A stretch of DNA of 64,000 nt from Pinus tabuliformis (lineage: Eukaryota > Streptophyta > Pinopsida > Pinales > Pinaceae): assembly GCA_031772625.1 (NCBI GenBank), contig CM062816.1, positions 1,666,141,385 to 1,666,205,384 on the forward strand. The letters run 5' to 3'. The translations under genes were made by a program, and so were the position numbers. Shown piece after piece: positions 1 to 10,633 of this stretch. Under the pieces are notes generated by a model that saw only the letters and a list, made by a program, of their open reading frames with translations, was not told where the DNA came from and did not search any database. Every line of letters starts with the position of its first letter. Position 1 is the first letter of the stretch.

Positions 1-1
1 T

Positions 2-1036
2 GTTGAGGATGGTTTTGAAGAACCAGCAGATGAAGATGAGTTTAATAATTTAACTCAGGCAGAGAAAGATTTGTTGAAGAGCAATAAGAAGAAGGATTCT
101 AAAGCCCTCTACTTTTTGTATCAAGCAATGCATGAGAGTGTGTTTCCAAGGATAGCAGTGGCTAAGAGATCCAAAGAAGCATGGAAAACTCTCAAGATAG
201 CCTATCAAGGCATGGAGAAAGTGAAGACAGCAAAACTATAGTTGCTGAGGGGAGATTTTGAAAGTCTCTACATGAAGGAGTCAGATAATATTGACTCATT
301 CTTCACACATGTGATTGGTCTGGTCACACAGATAAGGTCTCATGGAGAGATTCTTGAAGAAAGGAGGATTGTGGAGAAACTATTGAGGATCCTACCCTCA
401 AGGTTCGATGTGATTATCACCACCATAGAAGAGGCAAAGGATCTCACAAACTTCTCAGTTGATGAACTACATGCATCACTGATAACACATGAGCAGAGAT
501 TGAGTAGAAATGAAAACTCATCTCTAGAACATGCCTTTAAGACCCAGATGTTCTTTGGAAGAGGAAGAGGTCAAGGCAGAGGAAACAAGAGCGAAAGAGG
601 CAGAAGCCAAAACAGAGGTGGAAGAAACAATCCAACAAATGCTCAAGGAAGAGGCAGCAATCCAAATCAGAACCAAGGCCAAGGCAGCAGTCAACAAAGT
701 GGAAAACATCATGCTCAAGGACAAAGGTATGATAAATCCAATGTCCAATGTCACTATTATAAAAAATATGGGCATTATGCAAATGAACGTAGGAAGAAGC
801 AGCATGATATGAGTAATAAAACGAGTGCAAATTTCAATAGAGAAAATATCAGCCAAAATTATTTGGTTTTAGCCTGTAATATGGCTGAAGAAAAGAGTGA
901 AGATGTACGGTTTCTAGACTCCAATTGTAGTAACCATATGACAGGAAACATAGCTTTGTTTTCTATATTAGATCAGAGTGTGAAGTCACAAGTCACACTA
1001 GGGACTGATAATAAAGTTTATGTTATGGGAAAATGA
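2..1036 (+). pseudogene. copia gag and protease (degenerate)
   Basis: The frame is open from base 2 and is cut only by a TAG at 239-241, where the surrounding residues suggest a former CAG, and by TGA at 1034-1036. The N-terminal half is a UBN2-type copia gag, followed by a Gly/Arg/Gln-rich basic tract (about 545-720). The zinc knuckle that should follow is damaged: CHYYKKYGHYANER lacks the second and last cysteines of CX2CX4HX4C. The protease segment near 914-946 reads LDSNCSNHMTG, so the catalytic Asp-Ser-Gly has become Asp-Ser-Asn. Integrase follows in the same frame. In an active element these domains build the particle and cut the polyprotein; both look inactive here. Confidence 0.88.
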
Positions 1037-2284
1037 GAAGTAAATGTTTTAACAAAAAAAGGTGAAAAGAAAATCATAGTAGATGTTTATTATGTTCCTG
1101 GAATGAAATGTAACCTCTTAAGTATTGGACAGCTTATTCAAAAGGGGTACAATGTTTTCTTTGTGGATAATGTATGCACCATCATAGATAAAACACCCAA
1201 CAAACAATGTATTGTTGAAGTGAAGATGACAAGGAACAGGATGTTCCCTCTCAGAATGAAAGTAGATTTTAAAAATGGAGAAGAAATAGTAGCAGTGACA
1301 CAAGAGGCTTTCCAAAGCGAACCAAAGGATGAAAATTGGTTGTGGCACTTGAGATTTGGACATCTCAACTTTGGAGGTCTTAACTTATTGAATAGAAAAG
1401 GAATGGTAAGAGGATTACCATTGATAGAGAAACCAGACAGCCTTTGTGAAGGTTGTATCTTGGGGAAACAACACAGAGAATATTTTCCATCTGGGAAAAG
1501 AATAAGGACAAAAGCACCCTTAGAGATTGTCCACTCAGATTTATGTGGACCGATGCAAACTCCATCACTTGCAGGTAGCCACTATATACTAACATTTATT
1601 GATGATTTTACTAGAAAAACTTGGGTTTATTTCCTGAAGAACAAAAGTGAAGTGTTTGAAAGATTTTGCAATTTCAAAGCACTTGTAGAAAACCAAAGCG
1701 GGCTGCATATCAAAGTTCTAAGAACTGATAGAGGAGGTGAGTGTATCTCCAAAAAATTTCTACGTTTTTGGAGAGAAAATGGAATTCATAAGCAGTTTAC
1801 CACTAGGTATACTCCGCAGCAAAATGGAGTTGTCGAAAGGAAGAATAGGACAATCATGGATATGGCGAGGAGTATGTTAAAGGCAAAGCATTTGCCAAAT
1901 GATTATTGGGCTGAAGTTGTACACTGTGCAACGTACATTTTGAATATATGCCCTACAAAAATAGTCATGAACAGAGTGTCGGAAGAAGCATGGAGTGGGA
2001 CAAAGCAAGGAGTCACCCACATGAAAGTTTTTGGATGTGTGGCTTATGCACACATTCTAGATCAACTAAGGAAGAAATTGGACAGCAAAGGGGAGAAATG
2101 TATTTTCATTGGATACAATGAGGAATCCAAAGCTTATAGGTTGTATAACCCATCCACCAAGAAGCTTATTGCGAGTAGGGATGTTCAGTTCATTGAGGAG
2201 GAAGCTTGGGATGGAAGCATAGATAAAACAGTGAATGTTAAAAACTCTTTGTCTCATGATGAAGATGATGAGGAGATGGCTTAA
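1037..2284 (+). pseudogene. copia integrase
   Basis: This continues the gag-protease frame after the TGA at 1034-1036. It has a GAG-pre-integrase zinc-binding region (WHLRFGH near 1340, CEGC at 1445-1456), then the catalytic core with its three acidic residues in the contexts HSDLCGP (about 1530-1550), RTDRGGE (about 1724-1745) and VVERKNR (about 1831-1850). A copia C-terminal segment with the KCIFIGY motif follows near 2095. All catalytic positions survive. The stretch ends at TAA 2282-2284, after which the same frame resumes toward reverse transcriptase, so the stop is a point lesion within one polyprotein. Confidence 0.9.
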
Positions 2285-4063
2285 ATACAACCCCGAACAG
2301 CAGCACCAACACAAGGGCAGCAAGAGACACCCTTGAGGAGAAATGAAAGTTCTTCTCCAAGCACATCACAAGGAGGAAATTCAAGTGCTTCTTCAAGCAC
2401 TTGTACACCAAATGAAAGAGGTAAGAAGTTCAGAAATTTAAGTGACATTTATGAACAAGAGGCAGCAAATGAATGTATGAACTCTTTGTTTGCTTTATAT
2501 TGTCATGTTGATGACCCTGTTCATTTCGAAGAAGCAATTAAGGATAGGAAATTGATAAAAGCTATGGATGAGGAGATCAATGCCATAGAAAAAAACAAGA
2601 CATGGGATTTAGTTGAACTACCAAAAGAAAAAGAAGTCATTGGAGTAAAATGGGTCTACAAGACCAAGAGTAATGCTGAAGACAAAATAGAAAGACACAA
2701 GGCAAAACTGGTTGTCAAAGGATATAAGCAGCAGCATGGGAGAGATTATGAGGAAATTTTTGCACTGGTTGCTAGAATGGAAACAGTGAGAGCAGTGTTG
2801 TCCATAGCAGCACAAAACAAGTGGAAAGTTTACCAAATGGACGTGAAGTTAGCATTCTTAAATGGAGTGTTAATGGAAGAGGTTTACATTGAACAACCTC
2901 TAGGCTATGAAAAGAAAGGCCAAGAGCACAAAGTGTGCAGATTGAAGAAAACTCTTTATGGGCTGAAGCAAGCACCAAGAGCGTGGTACAGTAGGATAAA
3001 TTCCTATCCACTGGAAAATGGATTTGAAAAGTGTGAGGGAGAACCTACCTCTACCTCAAAGAAAAGGATGGTAAAATACTAATTGTTGTGTTATATGTTG
3101 ATGATGTTATTTTCACAGGTAATGATGATTACCTTATTGAAAATTTCAAAACAATTATAAAAGAAGAATTTGAAATGACTGACATGGGTTTGTTGAGATG
3201 CTTCTTAGGAATAGAAGTAGAACAAAATGGAAATTGAATTTTTATCTCACAAGAAAAATATGTTAATGAAGTGTTGGAAAGATTTAATATGCAATAGAGC
3301 AAAGCAGCAATCACTCCCACAGTGATGGGATTAAAACTCAGCAAAGAAGACAAAAGAAAGGATTTTGATCCTAGTTTGTACAAGAGTATAGTTGGCAGTC
3401 TCATGTATTTGACTGCAACTAGGGCAGATATAATGTATGTTGTTAGTTTAATTTCGAGATTCATGGAGAGGCCAAAAGAAGCACATTAGCAGGTAGAAAA
3501 AAGGATTTTGAGGTATGTTAAAGGTACTAAAAGGTTTGGCATTTTATATACTACTTCAGAATGTCAGATTTAATTGGATACACTGATAGTGATTGGGCTG
3601 GAAGTGTAGATGATCGGAAAAGCACATCCGGTTATGTTTTTCACATGGGTTCAGGAGCCATTTCATGGGCTTCTAAAAAACAACCTATTGTAGCGTTGTC
3701 TACAGCAGAGGCAGAATATGTGGCAGCTACAGCAGCAGTGTGTCAAGCAATTTGGATGAGAAGGATGTTAAGGAGTTTATGCCAAGAGCAAGCAAAAGGA
3801 ACTGTGATTTTTGTGACAATAGCTCAGCTATTGCATTATCCAAGAATGTTGTGTTTCATAAGAGAACGAAAGACATTGACACAAAGTTTCATTACATCAG
3901 GGAATTGGTAAACAGTGGAGAAATTGTTTTACAACACTGCAAAACTCAAGAGCAGGTTGTTGACATTCTGACCAAACCATTGGAGCAGAAAAGTTTTGAA
4001 TTTTTGAGGAAATATTTGGGTATGACTGATAACCCAGCAGTTGAAATTAAAGGGGAGTGTTGA
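2285..4063 (+). pseudogene. copia reverse transcriptase and RNase H (frameshifted)
   Basis: Reverse transcriptase starts in the integrase frame (WVYKTK near 2650, AFLNGVL near 2850) and loses register near 3045. It continues in frame 1 with the catalytic YVDD at 3094-3105 and in-frame stops at 3235 (TGA), 3295 (TAG) and 3487 (TAG). RNase H follows in frame 3 from about 3561 ([16 protein letters not shown]) and then in frame 2 from about 3800 ([23 protein letters not shown]) to the stop at 4061-4063. Three frameshifts and several stops mean no full product. The damage is heavier here than in integrase. Confidence 0.9.
4049..4057 (+). promoter_or_regulatory. polypurine tract of the copia element
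   Basis: AAAGGGGAG lies directly before the TGTTG start of the 3' LTR, overlapping the last codons of the polyprotein. Its position and composition fit the plus-strand priming site used in reverse transcription. Confidence 0.85.
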
Positions 4064-4978
4064 AATTCTAATTCCAACTGCATTTATTTTAGAAAACCGC
4101 CAATTCCTTCCCCGCACTACTTTTGTTGAATAAGAGGTTTTCCTCTGAGGGCAGCGAGCATGTACAACGACTGACACGTGGTTTGAAAAACAACCTTTCC
4201 CTGATACTTAAAGTTCAGCAGGAAGGGCCTTGCGATATTGTCAATAGCCATCCGATTTTTGAGGGCAAGATCAATGGTTATGGTAGCTCATGAGAGTGAG
4301 GGTACTTCACTGCTACCTGTCCTTGGATCTTCTGTGCGATATTGTAGAGAACTGTAATCTACGGTTAAAATAAAAATATATTTCGCCATGTGATGTAATT
4401 AATGTAATTTATTTCGGTAAGTAAATGTAGGTAAAAGATTTCAATTTTATTATATTTTAACAGAAGTTTGTTACGACACAAGTAACATGTAATATCATAT
4501 GTTTTTTTTGTTCATTGACTATGTAATGCAATATGCAGTGGCGCGATATAGGTGTGAAAAAAATTACACACGCAGCAGTGCGTATGTATGTTTTTTTTTT
4601 AGAATGAAATGTAACGCAGTAGCGAGCAAATGAAATTTTACACAGCAGTGTAAATTTTTTTTAGGCTGAGATAGAGTATTGTTTTGTAATGCACAACAGT
4701 ACAGACACAGCAGTGTTTCAGCAGTGTAATTTTTAAGCAGAGACAGAGTAAAAAAAAAATTGAAACTGCATTTGAAGAGTTCTTGGTGAAATCCCTCTAT
4801 GAGAGGAAGAATATTGTAACAGCAGTCCTGTTAATGAATACAAAGTTCTTTTGTGTGTGTTGCTGAAACTCTGTCTTCAGCAAAAACAATTTTTGTTGTT
4901 CCTCTGTGTTAAAAACAGAGCACTATTCTCTGTTCTGTTTAGTTTCATTTTGTTTGGAATTATCAAAAATTCCCAACA
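4058..4978 (+). repeat. copia 3' LTR (921 bp)
   Basis: It begins TGTTGAAATT right after the polypurine tract and ends AAAATTCCCAACA, giving the TG...CA ends and a short terminal inverted repeat. It is AT-rich and contains scattered GCAGTG motifs (4535-4726). The 5' LTR is not in the window, so the boundaries rest on the terminal motifs and the polypurine tract alone. Confidence 0.85.
4531..4740 (+). repeat. clustered GCAGTG motifs inside the copia LTR
   Basis: GCAGTG recurs at about 4535, 4575, 4645, 4710 and 4721, often as AGCAGTGT or CGCAGCAGTGCG, with the variant ACAGTACAG between. Spacing is irregular (about 11-70 bp), so this is a motif cluster rather than a tandem array. It may be a transcription-factor site cluster in the LTR or decayed repeats; function unknown. 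Confidence 0.55.
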
Positions 4979-5219
4979 ATGATGGCTTGAGAGGTCTTCC
5001 ATATGTCATTATCTGAGAGTCTTTCTGATTGGCAGTGAAACGAAAGGATAAAACCTATGCCACAACAGGCAGCATCTTGGAAGTGTCTTGCATAGTAGTC
5101 TATGCGAGATATCCTCCACTGTCAGTAGGATTTGTCCTAGTCTATAGAAATTATCTTAATTCTTGCATTTCTATTTACATCAGCATACTGCATCTTACAC
5201 TTTACGTTAAATCTTTCAG
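4979..5219 (+). other. remnant of GH17 upstream region or first intron
   Basis: This lies between the copia LTR end and the GH17 exon. It has no GH17 coding similarity. It ends in a pyrimidine-rich splice acceptor (ATCTTTCAG, AG at 5218-5219). GH17 genes commonly have one intron within the signal-peptide region, so this is probably the 3' part of that intron, with exon 1 displaced beyond the copia insertion and outside the window. Confidence 0.45.
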
Positions 5220-6303
5220 GACTGGCTTTTTCAAATGCTCTTTCCAACACAAGTGCTACCACAACAGGAATCAACTATGGACAAGTTGCAGACGACTTGC
5301 CACCACCGGAACTAGTAGTGGGTCTTTTGCAAACCATCAATATCGGCAGAATAAAACTCTACACTGTAAATGCAACAGTCTTGAAAGCATTTGCAAACAC
5401 TGGTATAGAATTGATTGTTGGAGTGGCAAATGAAATCATTGGCAACTTGACAGATCCAAACTCAGCCACTGAATGGGTCAATGAAAACATTCAAGCTTAC
5501 TTACTAGCCACAAAGATCACAAGTATAGCTATAGGGGACGAGGTTTGCACAGGAACTGACACACAGTTAATGGCAAACCTAGTTCCTACAATGCAAAACA
5601 TTCATTTGGCCCTAGTCAGCATTGGTGTGGACACGGATATTAAAATTACCACTCCCCATAAAGCTAATGTACTCAGGACTTCATATCCTCCATCAGTCGG
5701 TGCCTTTCTATTAGATCTGGAGAGCCTAATGAAACCTATTTTGGCTCTCCTGTCTCAGATTGGTTCTCCTTTCTTCATAAATGCTTATCCATACTTTGCA
5801 TACAAAAATGACCCAGGCCAGATACCCCTAGATTATGTACTATTCGAACCAAAAATGCAAGTGTTGTCGTTGACCAGAACAATAATGCTGTCTATAAGAA
5901 CATGTTACATGCACAGGTTGATGCAGTTTATTCTGCACTATCTGCACTAGGATATCCTGATCTAGAAGTCGTAGTCTCTGAAACTGGATGGCCTTCAAAC
6001 GGTGATGTCGATGAAGCAGGTGCAACTCTTCAGAATGCACAGACTTATAATGGGAATTTGCTTCAGCTGCTGGCTCAGAACGAAGGGACTCCTTTGAGAC
6101 CCAATGTTGTTTTCAAGGCTTACCTATTTGCATTATTCAATGAAGACATGAAGCTTGGTCCAACTTCGGAGAGGAATTATGGGCTATTTGAGCCAAATGG
6201 AACTGAAGTTTACAATGTGGGATTAACTGGATCACTATCTATGGGTGCTAAAAATGTCATCTCAGTTGGTTCTCCCACTGGTTCTGCTGATACTCCATAC
6301 TAG
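5220..6303 (+). pseudogene. glucan endo-1,3-beta-glucosidase (GH17), main exon, frameshifted
   Basis: GH17 enzymes hydrolyse beta-1,3-glucans such as callose in the plant cell wall. After the acceptor at 5218-5219 the exon encodes the end of a signal peptide, then GINYGQ, the usual start of the mature enzyme. The acid/base glutamate is in IAIGDEV (GAG 5540-5542) and the nucleophile in VVSETGWPS (GAA 5980-5982), so both catalytic residues are kept. The C-terminal NYGLFEPNG block precedes the stop at 6301-6303. No X8 module or GPI tail is visible. A run of five A at 5851-5855 throws the reading from frame 2 to frame 1; one base gained or lost would reconcile them. Exon 1 is missing from view and a copia element sits 240 bp upstream. 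This may be a true pseudogene or a sequencing error in a homopolymer. It is the only convincing host gene in the window. Confidence 0.88.
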
Positions 6304-7190
6304 TATATTTCTTTTGCCAAGGTATGCTGATCTATTTCATTGCAATTCTCATTCTGTTTTCTTTTCTATATTTTTCTATATACACTTCGAAGAGAATAAT
6401 TTTTTTTTTATATGTTTGGGTATTTTTCCTCTAGTTTTCTTTCCCTCTGTGTACATTATTTCAGCATTAGCTTAAAGAACAAAATTGTGAAAACACTTCT
6501 AACTTTGACCATGTCATTCTCAGGAAACTTGTACTGATATCTCCTTCTACAATCATCTCCAGGTATTGGCCCTCTCTTCTTTATGGGTTCTTCTGCTATT
6601 TCTTCCATGATTGAAATTTGAAACCATGGAAGTCCTGTAGAAATTTTCATGTTCCTTTCATTTCATTCAACATCAGCTAAAACAACGAAACTCAGAGGAA
6701 ATCTTGTGGTGGATAACTAAATATATTCACTGCAGACAGTGAAGCAGCAAGCATCTGCCTTTACATCACATTTTGATAACTTGAGCATCCTCATCTATTA
6801 ACGAGGAGCTGTAATCAGATACATATCAATGAGTCCCAGAATTGCAACAATGCAGACATCGGCATGGCCCTGGCTTTACATTACGGATTTTATTTTACTT
6901 TTTTAGATATCGAGTTAAAAGTATAGTCATGGGCTAGTATTTTTTTTTAGTTATGGTATTTGATTCACCTATAGTATATTTCATACCAAATATGGATATT
7001 ACAGCTCTTCGTAGTATTGAGATTGTAAAAGCTTCTTATTTCTTTCGATGTAATAATTTGATTTAAAATATTTTATAATAAAATATAATTGTGGAATGAG
7101 ATCTTCATTTATAATATCTAATGGCATGTTTGTATAGATGTAAGTTTTTAAAGTTATTTATTTTTAATATTGTTTTTGGATTTAAATTAT
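6304..7190. other. 3' flank of the GH17 gene, non-coding
   Basis: AT-rich sequence with pyrimidine runs just after the stop and no frame with recognisable protein motifs. It probably holds the 3' untranslated region and intergenic DNA. Confidence 0.6.
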
Positions 7191-7260
7191 TATCGGGTGT
7201 TTTGTTAAGGCACCTTTTGATAGAAAGAATATTGGTTCAATTCCCCGTCTTCATTAGGTG
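7191..7260 (+). repeat. possible tRNA-derived SINE fragment (A-box and B-box-like)
   Basis: TGTTAAGGCACC near 7203-7213 resembles a polymerase III A box. GGTTCAATTCC at 7234-7244 matches the B-box (T-arm) consensus about 25-30 bp downstream. No complete tRNA cloverleaf can be drawn, so a SINE head or decayed tRNA-like fragment is more likely than a working tRNA. Confidence 0.35.
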
Positions 7261-7300
7261 ATATATTGGACATGATGAATATCTAATCCCATCAACTCAA

Positions 7301-7553
7301 AGATTTTATTTTTTAATTTAATAATATATTTTAATAATATTGAACAAATAACTTACCGGATTTCAATTCTATCACCCAACCATAAGGAATAATTAAAAAA
7401 GTGTAAAGAATTCTTCTATTTAATCTCGCACAAGAGGACATTCATTTGTCCCTTTTGTTCTTTTCGGCTCATAGATTTTATTTTTTAATCTAATAATATA
7501 TTCCAATAATATTCAACAAATACCTTACCGGATTTAAATTCTATCACCAAACA
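7301..7553 (+). repeat. about 80-bp direct repeat, two copies 172 bp apart
   Basis: Copy 1 is 7301-7381 and copy 2 is 7473-7553. Both run from AGATTTTATTTTTTAAT through TTACCGGATTT to ATTCTATCACC with a few substitutions. The spacer is not repeated. Not assigned to a family. Confidence 0.75.
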
Positions 7554-7872
7554 ATTAGATTTATTCACAACCATAACAGTCCAGATTCATTCTATCCTCG
7601 TTTTAATCAACATTTCTTAATTACATTAGTTCACGATGAACAAAGATAAGTGATCACATGACACTAGTCTATTGTTATATAATACAAGCATAGATCCATC
7701 TTAAATACAAATTTAACTAAAAAAAATTATGAGTTGACATTATTTAAATGTTTTATATAGTTATTTAATTTTTTTTAATTTTTAAAAAAAATATTTTGAG
7801 ACATGAGCAAAATTTCAATTGATGATAGATGGATATCCTTAGGCATCATTTTGAAAAGTAGAAAAAACCTCT
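7554..7872. other. AT-rich non-coding sequence
   Basis: No gene or repeat is recognised. It leads into the LINE remnant that follows. Confidence 0.5.
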
Positions 7873-8055
7873 TTGCTAGTGTTATGGAACAACAAAAAGG
7901 ATTACTCAATCAATCATGTGGACAAGTCCCAGAATTCTCGTGCCGACGAACTGTCAAAGAAGGGCCTCGCAATTCAGCTTGGTCCATGGAAAATGGAGAT
8001 ACAAATGGAATCAACAACATATCAGATAGAAGATTTCTCCCTTCTGGGTACCTAG
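7873..8055 (+). pseudogene. LINE-type RNase H C-terminal remnant
   Basis: Frame 1 encodes a short segment containing SINHVDKSQNSRADELSKKG. This matches the end of the RNase H domain in plant LINE polyproteins, where the pattern is roughly H-V-x-R-x-x-N-x-x-A-D-x-L-(A/S)-K-x-G. No reverse transcriptase is seen upstream, so this is a 5'-truncated, decayed copy, as LINE insertions often are. Overlapping frames here lack domain motifs. The assignment rests on one motif. Confidence 0.5.
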
Positions 8056-9201
8056 TTCATTTTTTGGTTTTTTGTCTTCCTATGCTCCATAGACTATTTC
8101 CTCTTCATAAAAGGTATGTCTACCTTTTCCTCCTTGATCTTCTCTTTTTTGATGTGGTGGCTAAATCTGGGATGGTCCAGTACATATATCCATGAGTTTT
8201 TTGCTGAACATTATCTGTCTATGCTATTGATATCTTCTTTATCAAGAGAGCTTAGATACTATGCTTTCAGCGGTGCTTTGTTGTCAGCTAAAATCCTACA
8301 TATATCCGCTATAGCACTTATCAGTTTTTCCTCTATGTAAATATCTTTCATATGAATATAAATCATGCTTTTTTTTCGTACTAAAAAAATACAAAATAAT
8401 TTGCCAAAAATAAAAATTATCTATTTGACTTTGAAGAGTAAATTTATATTCATAGGTCATAGGAATTTGCATCGATTCAGTTTCTGAACCATAAATTTAG
8501 GATTTGTTTTAAATGTATAGCTTTTGTATAGCCCCATAGTGCCCTACAGTGTCATGATTCAAAACTTTGCCAACACTTTACGTTTGCCCTTACTTGATGA
8601 TTTGAATTAGTGCCCATTCAGATCACATATTCACATGTTTTAATTCGGTGCACAACCCAATCAATCTGCTGGTCCAGATTCCAAATAAAGTGGATAACAT
8701 TTTAAATTAAAATTTTATTTAACTAATAAAATTCACTTATTTAACTTGGTTATAAAAAATTTGTAACTTAAATCATTAAAATAAATTAGAAATTAATTCG
8801 TTTTGAAATGATTCACATTATCAAATTTTGAAAAAATAAAAATAAAAAATTTAATCATACACATTAAGTTGCTCTTTATAAATTCCAATGCATTAGTTTA
8901 ATGAGGCTGAGGAGTTGCCCAAATAGTTACGGAAATTCTGGTCATATTTAGAGAAAATCTGGTAATAATTTTTGTAAATCCAAGTTATAGTTGTTAAACT
9001 TCAAAATTTTAGGTGTCCTAGACATTTTTGATGGTGCTAAATCCATTTCCACCATCAAAAACACTATTCAAACACTGCCTCTAAAAAAAAATTGAATTCT
9101 TTTACTAAGATTCCAACACTTTTAACTGTCTCAGCAATTCCTCCGCCTCAACTCCAATTTCAATAACTATCACGAATTAATATTTTATCAATTCACTGAA
9201 T
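8056..9201. other. AT-rich intergenic sequence
   Basis: Nothing coding, repeated or RNA-like was recognised. The first part could be the 3' tail of the LINE remnant. Confidence 0.5.
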
Positions 9202-9759
9202 ATGTGTTTTTGGATTAGAAAATGCTTTGGGAACTTGGGTTCTGCAACACTACTTGTTTTAGGGTTTTGTTGTCATCGTTGTTCCGCTGCAGGCAGCCTT
9301 GTGAACCAATTGTTGATTCTCCACCACAATATGGTGGCACCTTCCCAGCCGCAAGCTGACACGTGCTCTTTCAAGGACACTATCGTAGGGCAACTGTCCC
9401 CCAAATCAAGCCTCAGGGGCTCTTTCAAGGACACGATCGCAACGCAACTGACCCCAATCAACCCTCGTCTAGGATGGGTGGAAAAGAGCCCGTGGATGGG
9501 TAGGACTCTGATAAGGATGAATCGGGTGGCAGAGTCTCGGGCGGTGAGCCCAAGACAAAGGAAATCCACATGTATGAACTGTGTTGGGGTTCAAGGGCAA
9601 ATTCTGGATAATCTTGATATAGATTTATCTTTGAGGAAGGGTTTTTTTTCTAAACTCGATTCGTCTCCTTCATCATTATGCTTTAGCCCCAGAAAGAAAA
9701 CTTTACTAAGCATTTATGTGTATCAAATTGTATTTATTTTCGGGAAAAATAGACTCTGA
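9202..9759 (+). CDS. hypothetical open frame of 185 codons, function unknown
   Basis: ATG at 9202, stop at 9757-9759. I do not recognise the protein. It starts with a hydrophobic, Cys-containing stretch (LLVLGFCCHRC) and contains two copies of a motif, SFKDTIVGQLSP and SFKDTIATQLTP, encoded by a 54-bp tandem duplication. The middle is basic. Codon pattern and GC are slightly higher than in the AT-rich flanks. It could be an exon of a decayed gene or the leading part of a non-LTR element; neither can be shown. Confidence 0.2.
   Translation: MCFWIRKCFGNLGSATLLVLGFCCHRCSAAGSLVNQLLILHHNMVAPSQPQADTCSFKDTIVGQLSPKSSLRGSFKDTIATQLTPINPRLGWVEKSPWMGRTLIRMNRVAESRAVSPRQRKSTCMNCVGVQGQILDNLDIDLSLRKGFFSKLDSSPSSLCFSPRKKTLLSIYVYQIVFIFGKNRL
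9365..9472 (+). repeat. 54-bp tandem duplication
   Basis: GCTCTTTCAAGGACAC begins at 9365 and again at 9419. The copies diverge toward their ends and encode the repeated SFKDTI motif of the surrounding open frame. Confidence 0.7.
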
Positions 9760-10377
9760 AGGGCATTGGTAACACTATGTTTCTTTGTCTGTCTTGAAGG
9801 TCACTAAATTGCAACATTACAATTCATAGGTCAAAATTTGTGCCTATATGAATATAGTAGGCACTCTTCTAAGACTCTATCAACATATTCTGTTAAGAGT
9901 CAAAATGGATCTAAACATTGGATAACTTGTTTAGATGCTAAAAGTGTCATGGAGCATGGAACTGTATTTTAGGATTGTTTCTTAAATGTTTTGAAAAACA
10001 CCAATAAAGGCAAGGATCAAGAGGTATTCATAAAGTGCTCAACAAAAGAAAATCGATCAAGAAATATGTCAGCCTAGGAAAGCTCAGTGGTGCCTAAGCC
10101 TTGTCCATTCAAACTTGACAAGTGTTGATTGGATCATCCAGAGTGCTTCCCAAGCATTAAGGACCAACCTCCAGTAAAATCATGCGAACTCGTAAAGATG
10201 CTAAAAGTATTTATTATGATGTTGCCTTGTTTTAAATTGATTTCAAAAATGCAATGTTAGTATTGAATGCTCACTTTGATAGAAAGAGTAAACATAATTT
10301 TGTGATTTTCTAGGTTTTCATTGTGTTTTCATTTCTCCTTTATCATAAACAAATGTATTATGAAAGTAATCATCTTT

Positions 10378-10381
<4 letters not shown>

Positions 10382-10413
<32 letters not shown>

Positions 10414-10431
10414 TATTATTATTATTATTAA
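10382..10431. repeat. (AT)n microsatellite followed by (TTA)n
   Basis: A pure AT run of about 30 bp (10382-10411) is followed directly by TTA units up to about 10430. Confidence 0.95.
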
Positions 10432-10633
10432 TTTAAAATTAATATTATTTAATGTAATAAACTAAAAAAAATTACATGTTAATTGAGTTTATCTTGGATG
10501 GTTAGGTGAAATGTTATTAATCAGCATAGTAATATTATATTTATTTAAAATTGATATTATTTAATGTAATAAACCCAAGGGACATTGCATGTCAACTGAG
10601 TTTATCATGGATGTTTAGGATAAATGTTATTAT
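10431..10633 (+). repeat. about 90-bp direct repeat, two copies 112 bp apart
   Basis: Copies at 10431-10521 and 10543-10633 share ATTTAAAATT(A/G)ATATTATTT, TGTAATAAAC, TGAGTTTATC and the trailing ATGTTATTA. Divergence is moderate; family unknown. Confidence 0.7.

Larger units (their letters stand above)
1..4978 (+). mobile_element. Ty1/copia LTR retrotransposon, 5' end outside window
   Basis: The order gag, protease, integrase, reverse transcriptase, RNase H, polypurine tract, 3' LTR is the Ty1/copia order. The 5' LTR, primer site and gag start lie left of base 1. The coding frame stays in one register from base 2 to about 3045, broken only by single stops, and then shifts three times, so this copy is dead. 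The 3' LTR ends at 4978; the next bases, ATGAT, are the possible target duplication, which cannot be checked without the left end. The insertion lies just upstream of, or inside the first intron of, the GH17 gene that follows. Confidence 0.93.
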
